Part shown: positions 8,873-17,941 of the stretch, one piece after another
Layout: each line of letters starts with the position of its first letter
Position numbering within the stretch: the first letter of the stretch is position 1
The notes under the pieces: generated by a model
Told to the model about the DNA's origin: nothing
The model's input: only the letters and a program-made list of their open reading frames with translations
Database searches by the model: none
NCBI GenBank assembly: GCA_002405805.1
Contig: DHMN01000040.1
Location: 1 to 64,000 of the forward strand
Origin: Cyanobacteria bacterium UBA4641
GTDB taxonomy: Bacteria > Cyanobacteriota > Vampirovibrionia > Gastranaerophilales > Gastranaerophilaceae
Length of the DNA stretch: 64,000 nucleotides
Direction of reading: 5' to 3'
Position numbers and translations under genes: made by a program

Positions 8873-8910
8873 AAAAAAGACCCTTGATAATTTTCAAGAG
8901 TCTTTTTTTT
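8873..8910. terminator. Bidirectional Rho-independent terminator
   Basis: The inverted repeat AAGACCCTTGA / TCAAGAGTCTT has an A-run before it and a run of eight T after it. It lies between convergent genes ending at 8860 and 8927 and can serve both strands. Confidence 0.8.
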
Positions 8911-8926
8911 GCTTGTATATTTTTTA

Positions 8927-9337
8927 TTATGCTGCAACGTCTAATTTTTTGCCAACTTCCGGTTGTTTTGCAGGTTCTTCAGCTGCTTTAGCATCAGTCG
9001 GAGCTGCTTCTTTTGCTACAGGTGCTTGTTCAGGAGCTACAGGAGCTTTTACATCTTCTTTTTTGTCAGCTTTTGGAGCTTCGCCTGCCGGTTTGCTGAT
9101 TTCTACAGTGTCTTTTTCAGGAGTTTTTTCTAATTTGATATTTTTTACGTTGTTAGGTAATTCGTTTTTCATAAATTCATCAACAGGCATTTGACGAACG
9201 CCGTTTTTATCTCCGTTTAGAGTAACGATTCCGTCTTTTTTTGTTGCTGAAATGTTTTCACCATCTTTAGTTGTGTATTTTACTGTTGTGAATTGTGGCA
9301 ATTGTTGAGGTGCTGCCGCATTAATTGAGTCTACCAT
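8927..9337 (-). CDS. Unknown Ala/Pro/Lys-rich protein
   Basis: A 136-residue protein with a good ribosome binding site (aaggaag). The first 75 residues form a possible small beta domain (VKYTTKDGENISATKKDG). The remaining 60 residues are low-complexity Ala-Pro-Glu-Lys and probably disordered. No signal peptide. It is preceded by an AT-rich gap of about 130 bases and ends at the shared terminator. Function unknown. Confidence 0.6.
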   Translation of the reverse strand: MVDSINAAAPQQLPQFTTVKYTTKDGENISATKKDGIVTLNGDKNGVRQMPVDEFMKNELPNNVKNIKLEKTPEKDTVEISKPAGEAPKADKKEDVKAPVAPEQAPVAKEAAPTDAKAAEEPAKQPEVGKKLDVAA

Positions 9338-9466
9338 TTTCTACTTCCTTTCTTTGGGGTCTTCCCTTTGTATTAATAACTGTGAATATTATTTATTGAT
9401 TAATTCTTTGATTTTGCTTAACTTTTCTTAATAAATATCTGGAGCTTTTGGAGTTTTTGCCCATTT

Positions 9467-10261
9467 TTACCTTTCTTTTTTGATTATTTCAAAAGCCATT
9501 TGTTTTAAAAGGTCGATTTTTTCTTGGAACATAAAATTCTTATTTTCTTTTACCAAATCCCTTTTATCAATCGGAATGTGCTTTTTGTTTAAGCGTTTTG
9601 CAATTTTTGCCTGCATTTGATAAGCATAATGTTCTGATAACAGACTGTATCTTGCATCTTGCAAATAATCAATTTTGTCTTCTGTCGGCATCCTGCGTAA
9701 AAAGTTGTGAACCTTATTTCGCACTTGCCTTATTATGTATGCTTTATCCTTTTTCCCCTCCGGCATTTCTATATTGTATAAGAAATTGTCGTAAAATCTG
9801 TTATATTTATTGGTATATAGCCCATAATTTGCCATTTTCTGATTTCTGGCGAGGTATTTGGGGTGGAATAATTGGTCTGCTACATGTAAAAATTCATGCA
9901 TTATTGTAGTCAATTCTTCCACTCTAATTTTATTCTTAATACTATCAATGTCAAGTGTTGTTTTGGATATAGCACCTGTAAATTTGGAATAAGTTATATC
10001 GCTTCCGCCGTTAAAGTCTCTGTCATCGTTTTTTCTGACTAATATTTTGACTTTTTTACCTAAAACTTTGTCTACCGACTCTTGGACATCTTGAATTGTC
10101 GCACTTCCTTTTTTGAACTTTGGCAAAAGGTCATCATAGAGTTTTTCGGTTAGTTTTATTGCATTGTTTTGCCTTTGAGCAAAAGACCCTTGAACTTTAG
10201 TGTATGGCAATTTTACATGGGGTGATAGTTTATTTAGCATGTTTTTAATAAGTTTGGACAT
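9467..10261 (-). CDS. Putative zincin-like metallopeptidase (HEFLH)
   Basis: A 264-residue basic protein. TTIMHEFLHVADQ at 118-130 contains the HExxH zinc site (122-126). A third ligand is not certain; His133 in LFHPKY or a later acidic residue is possible. No signal peptide or membrane segment is present, so if it acts on a host or neighbour protein it would need a non-Sec route. The N-terminus (MSKLIKNMLNKLSPHVKLPY) is amphipathic. It is divergent from padR. No Shine-Dalgarno is seen. The peptidase assignment rests on one motif in a plausible helical context. Confidence 0.5.
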   Translation of the reverse strand: MSKLIKNMLNKLSPHVKLPYTKVQGSFAQRQNNAIKLTEKLYDDLLPKFKKGSATIQDVQESVDKVLGKKVKILVRKNDDRDFNGGSDITYSKFTGAISKTTLDIDSIKNKIRVEELTTIMHEFLHVADQLFHPKYLARNQKMANYGLYTNKYNRFYDNFLYNIEMPEGKKDKAYIIRQVRNKVHNFLRRMPTEDKIDYLQDARYSLLSEHYAYQMQAKIAKRLNKKHIPIDKRDLVKENKNFMFQEKIDLLKQMAFEIIKKER

Positions 10262-10278
10262 TAAATTTTTTGCTAGAA

Positions 10279-10307
10279 TTGAGAAAAAAATAAATTAATG
10301 CTAACAT
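10279..10307 (+). promoter_or_regulatory. Promoter of padR with extended -10, leaderless arrangement
   Basis: TTGAGA at 10279-10284, a 17-base spacer, TGC then TAACAT at 10302-10307. The -10 ends 6 bases before the padR ATG at 10314, so the transcript would begin on or beside the start codon. There is no ribosome binding site, which fits leaderless translation. Confidence 0.55.
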
Positions 10308-10313
10308 AAATTT

Positions 10314-10841
10314 ATGATTGAACTAATGATATTATATGTTTTGCTTAATCACGATTTGACGATGTATGCCATTCATAAAAGGATAAAAGAAAACTTTTTG
10401 GCATATACAAATCCGAGTTTTGGTGCGATAAAACCTGCTCTTGTGAGGTTAGAAAAACAAAATTACATAACGTCAGCGAAAGTTATGTCAGGTGGTGGCA
10501 AATTGTCTATTTTCTACACCATTACAAAAGATGGGTTAAAAGAATTGAAAAAACTTTTGCTAAAACCACTGTCTCAAAATCCGTTGCAATTTATGTCTGA
10601 TGCCAGGGTTAAAATCTCTTGTTTATCATTCTTAGATTCAGAAGCTTGCGCGGAAGTTTTGTTTGACTTGAAATCAAATGCCTTGCTACACTTGGTTAAT
10701 GCAGAAAATATTTTATCAGATGAGTATACCCCTTTGACTTTTTACCAAAGGATTGTTCTTGATAATTCAATTTGTGAATACAAAAATTTTATTTCGATGA
10801 TAGAAGGTTTGGAAAAAGATAATGCCGGCAATAGTAAATAG
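10314..10841 (+). CDS. PadR-family transcriptional regulator
   Basis: A 175-residue protein with the PadR winged helix at residues 1-80: ILYVLLNHDLTMYAIHKRI (first helices), NPSFGAIKPALVRLEKQNYI (recognition helix) and GGGKLSIFYTITKDGLKELKK (wing). A C-terminal helical dimerisation part follows. PadR proteins usually repress nearby genes or genes for small-molecule efflux or stress. Its stop lies 20 bases inside the downstream radical SAM gene, implying translational coupling. Confidence 0.85.
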   Translation: MIELMILYVLLNHDLTMYAIHKRIKENFLAYTNPSFGAIKPALVRLEKQNYITSAKVMSGGGKLSIFYTITKDGLKELKKLLLKPLSQNPLQFMSDARVKISCLSFLDSEACAEVLFDLKSNALLHLVNAENILSDEYTPLTFYQRIVLDNSICEYKNFISMIEGLEKDNAGNSK

Positions 10842-12090
10842 TGTAATATCAGGCTCAATAGCCGAAGAGTTAGAAATTCAAAAAGGGGATGAACTTCTTT
10901 CTGTTGACGGCAACAAGTTGCAGGATATGATTGATTACAATTTCTATATGAAATCGGAATTGATAACTATTGAAATAAAAAAAGTCGATGGCGAAATAGA
11001 AGAAATCGAGTTAGAAAAAGATTATGATGAAGATTTAGGTATCGTATTTGAAAGTGCGGTTTTTGATAGGATTAAACCTTGTTTGAATCATTGTGTCTTT
11101 TGCTTTGTTGACCAACAACCAAAAGGGTTGCGCGATACTTTGTACATAAAAGATGATGATTACAGACTTTCTTATTTGCAAGGAACATATATCACCCTGA
11201 CAAATTTGACTGAAAAAGACAAAGACCGAATTAAGCGTATGCACTTAGGTCCGTTTTATGTTTCTGTTCAGACAACAAATCCTGAATTGCGCGTAAAAAT
11301 GCTCAGAAATCCAAACGCAGGTAAAGCTTTAGAAAATTTGAAATGGTTCAGGAAAAACAAAATTCCGTTCCATGCTCAAATTGTTTTGTGTCCGGGGCTA
11401 AATGATGGCGCGGAACTTGAGAGGACTTTATCTGATTTAGCCGAATTAAAAAATACAGTTTTATCAACAGCGATTGTGCCTGTTGGGATTACTCAATTCC
11501 GACCTGATGGAGAATTAAAACGCGTGGATAAAAAATGTGCGGTTGAAACGGTTGAAATATCTTCAAAATACAAGCGTGTATGTTGCTCTGATGAGTTTTT
11601 CTTACTCGCAGATAAACCTATTCCGCCTGCAAAATATTATGGCAGTTTTTGCCAGCTTGATGATGGCGTTGGCGCGTTGAGAATGACTTTAGATGATTTT
11701 AATAAACGTAAATTACCAAAATCGGTTTCAAAACCTTATAAAATGGTGTTTGCGTGTTCTTATGCTGCGAAAAATATGTTAGAAGAAGTTGCGGCAAAGT
11801 TAAATAAAATAAAAAATCTGACAGTTCAGGTTTGCCCTGTCAAATCAAACTATTGGGGACAAGATATCACCGTTGCCGGTTTGATTACGACAGATGATTT
11901 AATTAGAACAGTCAAAGATGTCGAGTGTGATGTTGTTGTGATACCTTCTGTAATGTTGAGACCTTATACAGAAGACTTTTTGGATGGCAAAAATTTAACT
12001 TACGTAAAAGAGCAATCTAAAAAGAAATTTTATGTACAACAAAACATCTATTCGCTTGAAGAAGTGGTGAACTTGGTTTGGGATGTGTAA
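10822..12090 (+). CDS. DUF512 PDZ-radical SAM protein (cyanobacterial FeS oxidoreductase type)
   Basis: A 422-residue protein. Residues 1-70 form a PDZ-like domain (VISGSIAEELEIQKGDELLSV). A radical SAM core follows with CLNHCVFCF (Cys-x3-Cys-x2-Cys) at about 88-96, and then the DUF512 C-terminal region. It matches the widespread family annotated in cyanobacteria as a putative FeS-containing oxidoreductase and also found in Firmicutes. Its reaction is not known to me. It overlaps padR by 20 bases and its stop abuts the yidD stop on the other strand. Confidence 0.85.
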   Translation: MPAIVNSVISGSIAEELEIQKGDELLSVDGNKLQDMIDYNFYMKSELITIEIKKVDGEIEEIELEKDYDEDLGIVFESAVFDRIKPCLNHCVFCFVDQQPKGLRDTLYIKDDDYRLSYLQGTYITLTNLTEKDKDRIKRMHLGPFYVSVQTTNPELRVKMLRNPNAGKALENLKWFRKNKIPFHAQIVLCPGLNDGAELERTLSDLAELKNTVLSTAIVPVGITQFRPDGELKRVDKKCAVETVEISSKYKRVCCSDEFFLLADKPIPPAKYYGSFCQLDDGVGALRMTLDDFNKRKLPKSVSKPYKMVFACSYAAKNMLEEVAAKLNKIKNLTVQVCPVKSNYWGQDITVAGLITTDDLIRTVKDVECDVVVIPSVMLRPYTEDFLDGKNLTYVKEQSKKKFYVQQNIYSLEEVVNLVWDV

Positions 12091-12297
12091 TTACGGTACA
12101 GGGTCGTAGCCTCCGGGGTTGCCGGGGTGACAGCGACAGATTCTTTTTATTCCGAGCCATCCACCTTTTAGCACGCCGTATTTTATGATGGCTTGTTTTG
12201 TGTACTCAGAACATGTCGGATAGAACCTGCAAACAGAAGGTGTGAATTTTGAAAAATATTGATAGATTTTTATTAGCGTTAATAATATTTTTTTCAT
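12091..12297 (-). CDS. yidD: Membrane protein insertion efficiency factor YidD
   Basis: A 68-residue protein with the complete YidD signature: an amphipathic N-terminus, then [17 protein letters not shown] with its two cysteines, [25 protein letters not shown] to the end. YidD is a small inner-membrane-associated protein that helps YidC-dependent insertion. In many bacteria it sits by rnpA/yidC; here it stands alone, tail-to-tail with the radical SAM gene and downstream of flhA. Confidence 0.95.
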   Translation of the reverse strand: MKKILLTLIKIYQYFSKFTPSVCRFYPTCSEYTKQAIIKYGVLKGGWLGIKRICRCHPGNPGGYDPVP

Positions 12298-12340
12298 TTG
12301 CTTTTTGTTGATTGTGACGACTCAAGTTTTTAAAACTTAC

Positions 12341-14452
12341 TTAGTCGGTAATATAAGCCTCACCAATTGTATCAATAGCCTCAACCTTGATATCTGTAAT
12401 TAATTCAGAGTATGAAATAACAACAACTGTTGGAATGTGGCGCTCTAACAATTGATATAGTGGTAATCTGATTCTTGGAGAGCATAATACTACAGGTTGT
12501 CTTCCGCAAGTTTGGTGAGCTCTTAATAGAGTAGTTGCTGTAGTTTCAATCAGTTCTTGTACTTGAACAGGGTTAAGTAAAAACATTGTACCAAGCTCTG
12601 TTCTTTGGCAACTGTCATCCAAGGTTTTTTCCCATTCAGGAGACAAGGTCAGGGCGTATAATACCTTGTCATCTTGAACGTTAGCCAAACATATTTGACG
12701 ACCGAGTGCCGCTCTTAATCTTTCTGACAATATATCAGGTTCTTTTGAAAATCTTGCGTAGTCGCAAAGTCTTTCAAACACAAAGATAATATCTTTGATA
12801 GAAACTTTTTCGCGGATTAAGTTGACAAAAATCTTACGCAAATCACTTGTTGAAATAATTGTCGGAACAAGGTCATTAACAAGTGTTGGGTCTTGAGAAC
12901 GTACAAGTTCCATAAGTTTAAGTACGTCAGTTTTTGTCATAACTTCATCAACGTGTTTTCTTACACATTCTTGAAGGTGAGTAACAATAACATCCGTTGC
13001 ATCAACCGCGGTAACAAGTCTTGCTGATTTTGCATCTTCTTGCGAAATCCAGTATGCCTGAGTTTGATATGTTGGGTCGATACCGATAATCGCATCTTCA
13101 GGCACTTCTTTTTTCATAGAATCCCATTGGTCAGCAATTACCATGAATTTCCCCGGATAAACATAACCTGTGGCAACTGTATTACCACGGATGGAAATCA
13201 TATATTCATTGGCATCTAATGCGGATGAATCCATAATTCTTATGTTTGGCAAAATATAACCAAGTTCATCCGTTACCCTTTGACGTAAGGCTGCAATTTT
13301 TGCAAGCAATTGACCTTCTTGGTCTGGGTCAGCAATTACCAACAAGTTTGAACCGACTTGCAAACTCAAAATATCAACCCCTAAACGTTCATACATTCTG
13401 TTAGGGTTTACCAAGTCTTGCATGTTTTGTCTAACGTTTTCAAGTTGTCCCAACTGAGATTGAACATCTGCATTGATTAAAACTTGGAAACCTGCAACAA
13501 ATAATGCTACTGCAAATATAAAAAACGGTAACGGTGGCAAACCTGTACCTTGCCAAAACGGAGTATGACCTGTTATGCCAAGCAAAACAAGGAATGCTGC
13601 AGCGAAGAACAATGCATAGGGTTTACTTGTAATTTGGGCGGTGACATCTGTACCTAATGAAGGGCTGGCAGCTGACGCACGTGTCATAAAGATACCTGCG
13701 GCAATTGACATCAAAAGTGACGGAACCTGAGATGCCAAACCATCACCGATTGTTAATACAGTGTATTTAGAAACCGCGTCACCAATTGCCATCTGGTTCA
13801 TAATACAACCAACGCACAAACCGCCGATAATGTTAATCAGTACGATGATAATACCTGCGATGGTATCCCCTTTTACGAACTTCATGGCACCATCCATTGA
13901 ACCCATCAAACTTGACTCTCGAGATAAATCTTCACGTTTTTTCGTCGCCTCTTCCGGAGATATCAAACCTGCGTTAAAGTCCGCATCGATTGTCATTTGT
14001 TTACCAGGCATGGCATCTAAGGCGAAACGTGCGGATACTTCGGCGATACGTTCAGCACCTTTGGTAATTACCATGAACTGTACAACTGTGATAATCAGGA
14101 AGATTACACCTCCGACAATCATGTTACCACCTGTTACGAATGTTCCAAATGCGTGAATTACTTCTCCTGCCTCACCTTTTGCAAGAATCAAACGAGTTGA
14201 TGCAATTGACAGAACCAGTCGAAACATTGTACCAACCAAGATGATTGAAGGGAATGATGACAGTTCCAATGTCTTTTGAACATACAAGGCGAACATCAAA
14301 AGAACAATACCAAGTGTGATATTTAAGCAGATACAAATGTTGATAACCCAGTTTGGTAATTCTACCAACAAGATAACCAAAAGAAACAGTACAAAGACTG
14401 CCATTAAAAATTCACTTATAGGATTACTACTGTTTCCTTCAGGTGCTGCCAT
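12341..14452 (-). CDS. flhA: Flagellar export gate protein FlhA
   Basis: A 703-residue protein of normal FlhA length. Seven to eight membrane helices lie in the first 330 residues, with the FHIPEP-family cytoplasmic loop between them (ARFALDAMPGKQMTIDADF, conserved in all FlhA/InvA proteins). The C-terminal cytoplasmic domain binds export substrates and chaperones. It forms the nonameric gate of the flagellar type III export apparatus. The start overlaps the fliH stop by one base (TAATG). FlhB and FliPQR are not in this window. Confidence 0.96.
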   Translation of the reverse strand: MAAPEGNSSNPISEFLMAVFVLFLLVILLVELPNWVINICICLNITLGIVLLMFALYVQKTLELSSFPSIILVGTMFRLVLSIASTRLILAKGEAGEVIHAFGTFVTGGNMIVGGVIFLIITVVQFMVITKGAERIAEVSARFALDAMPGKQMTIDADFNAGLISPEEATKKREDLSRESSLMGSMDGAMKFVKGDTIAGIIIVLINIIGGLCVGCIMNQMAIGDAVSKYTVLTIGDGLASQVPSLLMSIAAGIFMTRASAASPSLGTDVTAQITSKPYALFFAAAFLVLLGITGHTPFWQGTGLPPLPFFIFAVALFVAGFQVLINADVQSQLGQLENVRQNMQDLVNPNRMYERLGVDILSLQVGSNLLVIADPDQEGQLLAKIAALRQRVTDELGYILPNIRIMDSSALDANEYMISIRGNTVATGYVYPGKFMVIADQWDSMKKEVPEDAIIGIDPTYQTQAYWISQEDAKSARLVTAVDATDVIVTHLQECVRKHVDEVMTKTDVLKLMELVRSQDPTLVNDLVPTIISTSDLRKIFVNLIREKVSIKDIIFVFERLCDYARFSKEPDILSERLRAALGRQICLANVQDDKVLYALTLSPEWEKTLDDSCQRTELGTMFLLNPVQVQELIETTATTLLRAHQTCGRQPVVLCSPRIRLPLYQLLERHIPTVVVISYSELITDIKVEAIDTIGEAYITD

Positions 14453-15171
14453 TAAATTTCTTTTAATACCTCGCTAATTACTGCCAATTGGGACTCGATT
14501 GTCGCATCAATAACCCCATTTGTCGTTGTTAATATACATCCGCCTTCCATAATACTTTCATCAGGAATAATATATATTTTAGCCTCCAAGCCTAAAGAGC
14601 TTGATACTTCCGGCAAATCTTGTTTCAGCATAGGTGCTTGTGCAGGATTTACCTTTACTGTAATTTTTGTTTCTTCTTTAGAAAGCCCCTTCATAATATC
14701 TTTGATGTTATCTAAAATAATTTCAGGGTGTTCTATGGTTTCTTTTTTAATGATTTTTTTTGCAATATCAAAACTGATTTCCAAAATATCAGGTGCAATG
14801 TTGTCATAAACTTCTTGTTTTGCATTGAAAAATTCTTGTATTGCAGATTTAACAGAATCAATATCGTCTTTTGCTGCTTGCAAGCCGTCTTGATAACCTT
14901 CTTTTGCTGCCGCCTCTTTAATTGCTTTAGCCTCTTCTTTAGCACGAGAAATCAAGTTGCGGTCATCTATTCGTCTAAAACCTCGGCGACGGTCTCCTCT
15001 TCGGCGCTCTTGACGTTGTTTGAAGTCAATATTATCCAAGTTAAAAAGGTCGATATCTTTTTCTTCATCCGTTTCTAAAGATTCGACTACCTTTTCTTCC
15101 TGTTGTACCGGAACTGTCTGCTGTTCCTCTACTCCCTCAGTCTGTTTTGTTTTTTTCTTTTTGATAATCAT
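14452..15171 (-). CDS. fliH: Flagellar assembly protein FliH
   Basis: A 239-residue protein in the FliH position between the fliG-like gene and flhA. The N-terminal 75 residues are highly charged and low-complexity. A coiled coil with Ala-rich, Gly-containing heptads follows (AKEEAKAIKEAAAKEGYQDG), then the FliH/YscL C-terminal domain (DILEISFDIAKKIIKKETIE). FliH is the stator-like regulator of the export ATPase FliI and is distantly related to F-type b+delta subunits. FliI is not in the window. Confidence 0.85.
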   Translation of the reverse strand: MIIKKKKTKQTEGVEEQQTVPVQQEEKVVESLETDEEKDIDLFNLDNIDFKQRQERRRGDRRRGFRRIDDRNLISRAKEEAKAIKEAAAKEGYQDGLQAAKDDIDSVKSAIQEFFNAKQEVYDNIAPDILEISFDIAKKIIKKETIEHPEIILDNIKDIMKGLSKEETKITVKVNPAQAPMLKQDLPEVSSSLGLEAKIYIIPDESIMEGGCILTTTNGVIDATIESQLAVISEVLKEI

Positions 15172-15183
15172 GATTTGATATCA

Positions 15184-16200
15184 TTATACACCATTAGCTA
15201 GGTGTGAGGCAACAATACTTGCAACTTTAGGTGGCATTTTGTCATAATATTTGCCCTCAATTGCGTTAAATACAAGGCGTTTAACTCCCATACGCTCTCT
15301 AATCAAGATTGTATCTAAATCTTTACTTGAATATTTAGAGGCAAAGTGACGAAGTTTCATAACAACTCTGTTTGGAGCCATATCTGTAGCTTTTGGCAAG
15401 TTCGTTTTTATTTCTTGAAGACAGCGCAAAGCATTTGCCGTACCTACTCTTTGAGCCAAATCAGGTACTCTCATATATTTGATAACGGCTTGAGCATCTT
15501 CAGGGTCAAATTTGTTTAATATAGTTTGAACTCTGTCTTGATTCATTTTCTTAAATAACATTGCAACAGTTGCAAGTTTAAGAACTTTAGAGTCAACTTT
15601 TGGAAATTCATAAGGTTCAGCACCGTTTTCGCCTTGAGCTGCAGGTATTCCTTCATTATTCAGTTGAACTTGAGCAGCTTGTGGGTCTTGGACATTTTGT
15701 TGCTGCATTTCTTGCGCCATTCTGTCCATATTAGATTGAGATGCCGCGTATTCCATCAAGCCTTCATCAATTGCACCTTTGTTTTTCAACTCGGTAATCG
15801 CATCGACGTAGGTCTTTTTTACGTGGTGTTCAATAAGTTCAAGGATTTTGTCATGCGGTAAACCTTGAGAGAAAGTTTGTTTGGCAATTTCAAAAATGGT
15901 GTATGCAATTTTTTGCATAACTCCATCCCAATATTGTTGAGGAATTCCTGAACGAATAACGTCAACTGATTTGTGAAATGACCATTCTGCAATAATCTGA
16001 GTGATAGTAACAGCTTGGTCTGCGTTAAAATTAAGGTTTGGGTCTTCGGCTAATGCCTTACCTGACAAAAGTGCAAAGTTACCCAAAGTATTTATCACGT
16101 ATTGTTTTTGAACATCCGTAAAGTCTTGCGGTACAAGTTCTTGCGCTTGTGCTGCTAAGTTTTGGGCAAAATTTTCATAATCAAAATCTTTTGTCGCCAT
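15184..16200 (-). CDS. fliG: Highly divergent FliG-like motor switch protein
   Basis: A 338-residue protein placed exactly where fliG sits, 3 bases after fliF and 12 bases before fliH; length fits FliG. The central part (LKLATVAMLFKKMNQDRVQTILNKFDPEDAQAVIKYM) recalls the repeating armadillo-like helices of FliG. I do not see the EHPQR motif or the C-terminal torque helix signature (MFVFED) that mark ordinary FliG. Residues 165-200 are a Gln-rich linker. Either the switch protein has diverged strongly or this is a different C-ring protein. The gene symbol is given by position. Confidence 0.6.
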   Translation of the reverse strand: MATKDFDYENFAQNLAAQAQELVPQDFTDVQKQYVINTLGNFALLSGKALAEDPNLNFNADQAVTITQIIAEWSFHKSVDVIRSGIPQQYWDGVMQKIAYTIFEIAKQTFSQGLPHDKILELIEHHVKKTYVDAITELKNKGAIDEGLMEYAASQSNMDRMAQEMQQQNVQDPQAAQVQLNNEGIPAAQGENGAEPYEFPKVDSKVLKLATVAMLFKKMNQDRVQTILNKFDPEDAQAVIKYMRVPDLAQRVGTANALRCLQEIKTNLPKATDMAPNRVVMKLRHFASKYSSKDLDTILIRERMGVKRLVFNAIEGKYYDKMPPKVASIVASHLANGV

Positions 16201-16203
16201 TAT

Positions 16204-17883
16204 TTATTGACCTTCCTTGTTTGAACCTTCTTCAATCCAACTCTTAATTTTGTCTGCCGAATCTTCTGTTATTTCATTTGAAATGCTGTCTAGAGAATCA
16301 ACAAGCAAGCTTTCATCAAATTGCGGTATTGCAACTTTTTGTTGTTGATTTATCAAATCTTGTGCCAATTCAGATTGTCTTTGTGTCAATTGGCTTGCGC
16401 GAGAATTGATATCATTAAGTTGTCTTTCTTGTTCCATTGCTTTTTGTCGAAGATTTTCAACTTCCATTTCGTTTTCTTCTCTAATACGTTTAACTTTAGA
16501 TGAAATTACCTTAAATACGATAATCAAACCAAGACCGCATAACAACAATGCTAACCACCATGGGTTTCCTGATTCGTCAACTTTTGGCAAGTTTTCTTGA
16601 CGTTCAGGTGTTAAATAAGGGTCGTTAGAATTTGAAAATGCAATAGAAACATTGGCTGCAGAAACTTTAGGACTTGCTGAACGCGCAATAAGTTCTTTTA
16701 ATTCTTCAATTGTTGTATCTGCAGGTAGATTATTTCTATCAATAGTAACCGCGATTGATATATCCTCAACTACCCCAGGTTTAATATATTCATTTGTTTG
16801 AGTTTTTGTTACGCCATATTGGGTTTCTGTAGCCTGACGAGAATAATTTCTGTTTTGGCTAGAATCAGTTCCGCTTGTTGGTAAGCCGTTTGGCAAATAT
16901 GTACTAACTGCATTTATACCTTGTGATTGGTCTTTTGTTTGGTCGCCCAAACCTTCTCTAAATGATTGCTCTGAAACTGATGCTTTTTTGGTTGGGTCAT
17001 ATTCTATTGAAAATTTTTCAACAGGAGCTTGTCTTAAAAATGTGCTGACAGTTGCGACATAATTCCCCGGACCAACTAATCGGTCTAACTGTTTAGAAAT
17101 TTTTTGTTGCATGTATTTGTCATTTTCTTCCAATTTTTGGAGCATTTCATCTTCTGCATTCATAACACTATGGTAAACATTCCCGTTAGTGTCTGTGATT
17201 GCAATATTTTCTGCTGTCAAACCTGAAACACTGCCTAATAACAAGTTTGTAATAGCTTTAACTTTTAATTGGTCAAGTTTTTCGCCGTTTGGTAGAACAA
17301 TTTGAACAGTTGCAGTTTTTGGCTTTTGTTCATCAAACATGGTTGTGTTTTCAGGAATTGAGATAAATACTGTTGCGTTTTGAATTGGTGGAATTTTTTT
17401 GATAAGTCTTGCCAGTTCACCGTTCATTGCACGTGCAAGACGAATTCTTTTATCTTCTTTAGTTGAAGTAAAATCACCTTTATCAAAGATTTCAAGACCT
17501 ACGTTTTGGTCAACCAAACCACTTTGAACAATTGCAATTAACGCGTTATCCCTATCAGTAACGGTACATTTTTTAGTTAATGTAGAACAATTGTTTTTGT
17601 TTAATACAAGTTTTGATTTTGTACCATCAAGTTGACGTTCTACCGTTATACCTTGTTTAGCTAAAAGTGCTTGGATTTCTAATGCTTTACCCAAGTTATC
17701 GGTAGTTAATAAGTCAACGTTAGCTGCTAATGGTTCAGAACCGACAACATCTGCCTTGTTGTCTCCGCCACCGCTGTTTGCTGCAAAAATCGCGCCAACA
17801 ATAACCAGTACAATAACTAGTGCAACCCCACCAATTATTCCATATAATAAAGGTTTATTTTCTAAAATTTTGCTAAAATCCAT
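16204..17883 (-). CDS. fliF: Flagellar MS-ring protein FliF
   Basis: A 559-residue MS-ring protein. The first membrane helix is at about 13-34, followed by the YscJ/FliF ring-building domains (including RLARAMNGELARLIKKIPPI and ATVFISIPENTTMF), a linker rich in Gln, Asn and Ser, a second membrane helix at about 441-461 (WWLALLLCGLGLIIVFKV), and a cytoplasmic tail that should bind the switch protein. A pair of cysteines near 98-107 is unusual in FliF and could form a disulfide in the periplasmic part. It is the second gene of the operon. Confidence 0.93.
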   Translation of the reverse strand: MDFSKILENKPLLYGIIGGVALVIVLVIVGAIFAANSGGGDNKADVVGSEPLAANVDLLTTDNLGKALEIQALLAKQGITVERQLDGTKSKLVLNKNNCSTLTKKCTVTDRDNALIAIVQSGLVDQNVGLEIFDKGDFTSTKEDKRIRLARAMNGELARLIKKIPPIQNATVFISIPENTTMFDEQKPKTATVQIVLPNGEKLDQLKVKAITNLLLGSVSGLTAENIAITDTNGNVYHSVMNAEDEMLQKLEENDKYMQQKISKQLDRLVGPGNYVATVSTFLRQAPVEKFSIEYDPTKKASVSEQSFREGLGDQTKDQSQGINAVSTYLPNGLPTSGTDSSQNRNYSRQATETQYGVTKTQTNEYIKPGVVEDISIAVTIDRNNLPADTTIEELKELIARSASPKVSAANVSIAFSNSNDPYLTPERQENLPKVDESGNPWWLALLLCGLGLIIVFKVISSKVKRIREENEMEVENLRQKAMEQERQLNDINSRASQLTQRQSELAQDLINQQQKVAIPQFDESLLVDSLDSISNEITEDSADKIKSWIEEGSNKEGQ

Positions 17884-17941
17884 CTGAAGTCCCGTTGTCT
17901 GAATAATAAATTGTAATTAGTATTTCCCTAATAAAGGCAGT

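Noticed and set aside
8829..9194. 121-codon plus-strand frame across the terminator and the Ala/Pro-rich gene
   Set aside because: It runs through a terminator hairpin and is antisense to a gene with a good ribosome binding site.
13761..14156. 131-codon plus-strand frame inside flhA
   Set aside because: Antisense shadow of a strongly conserved gene.
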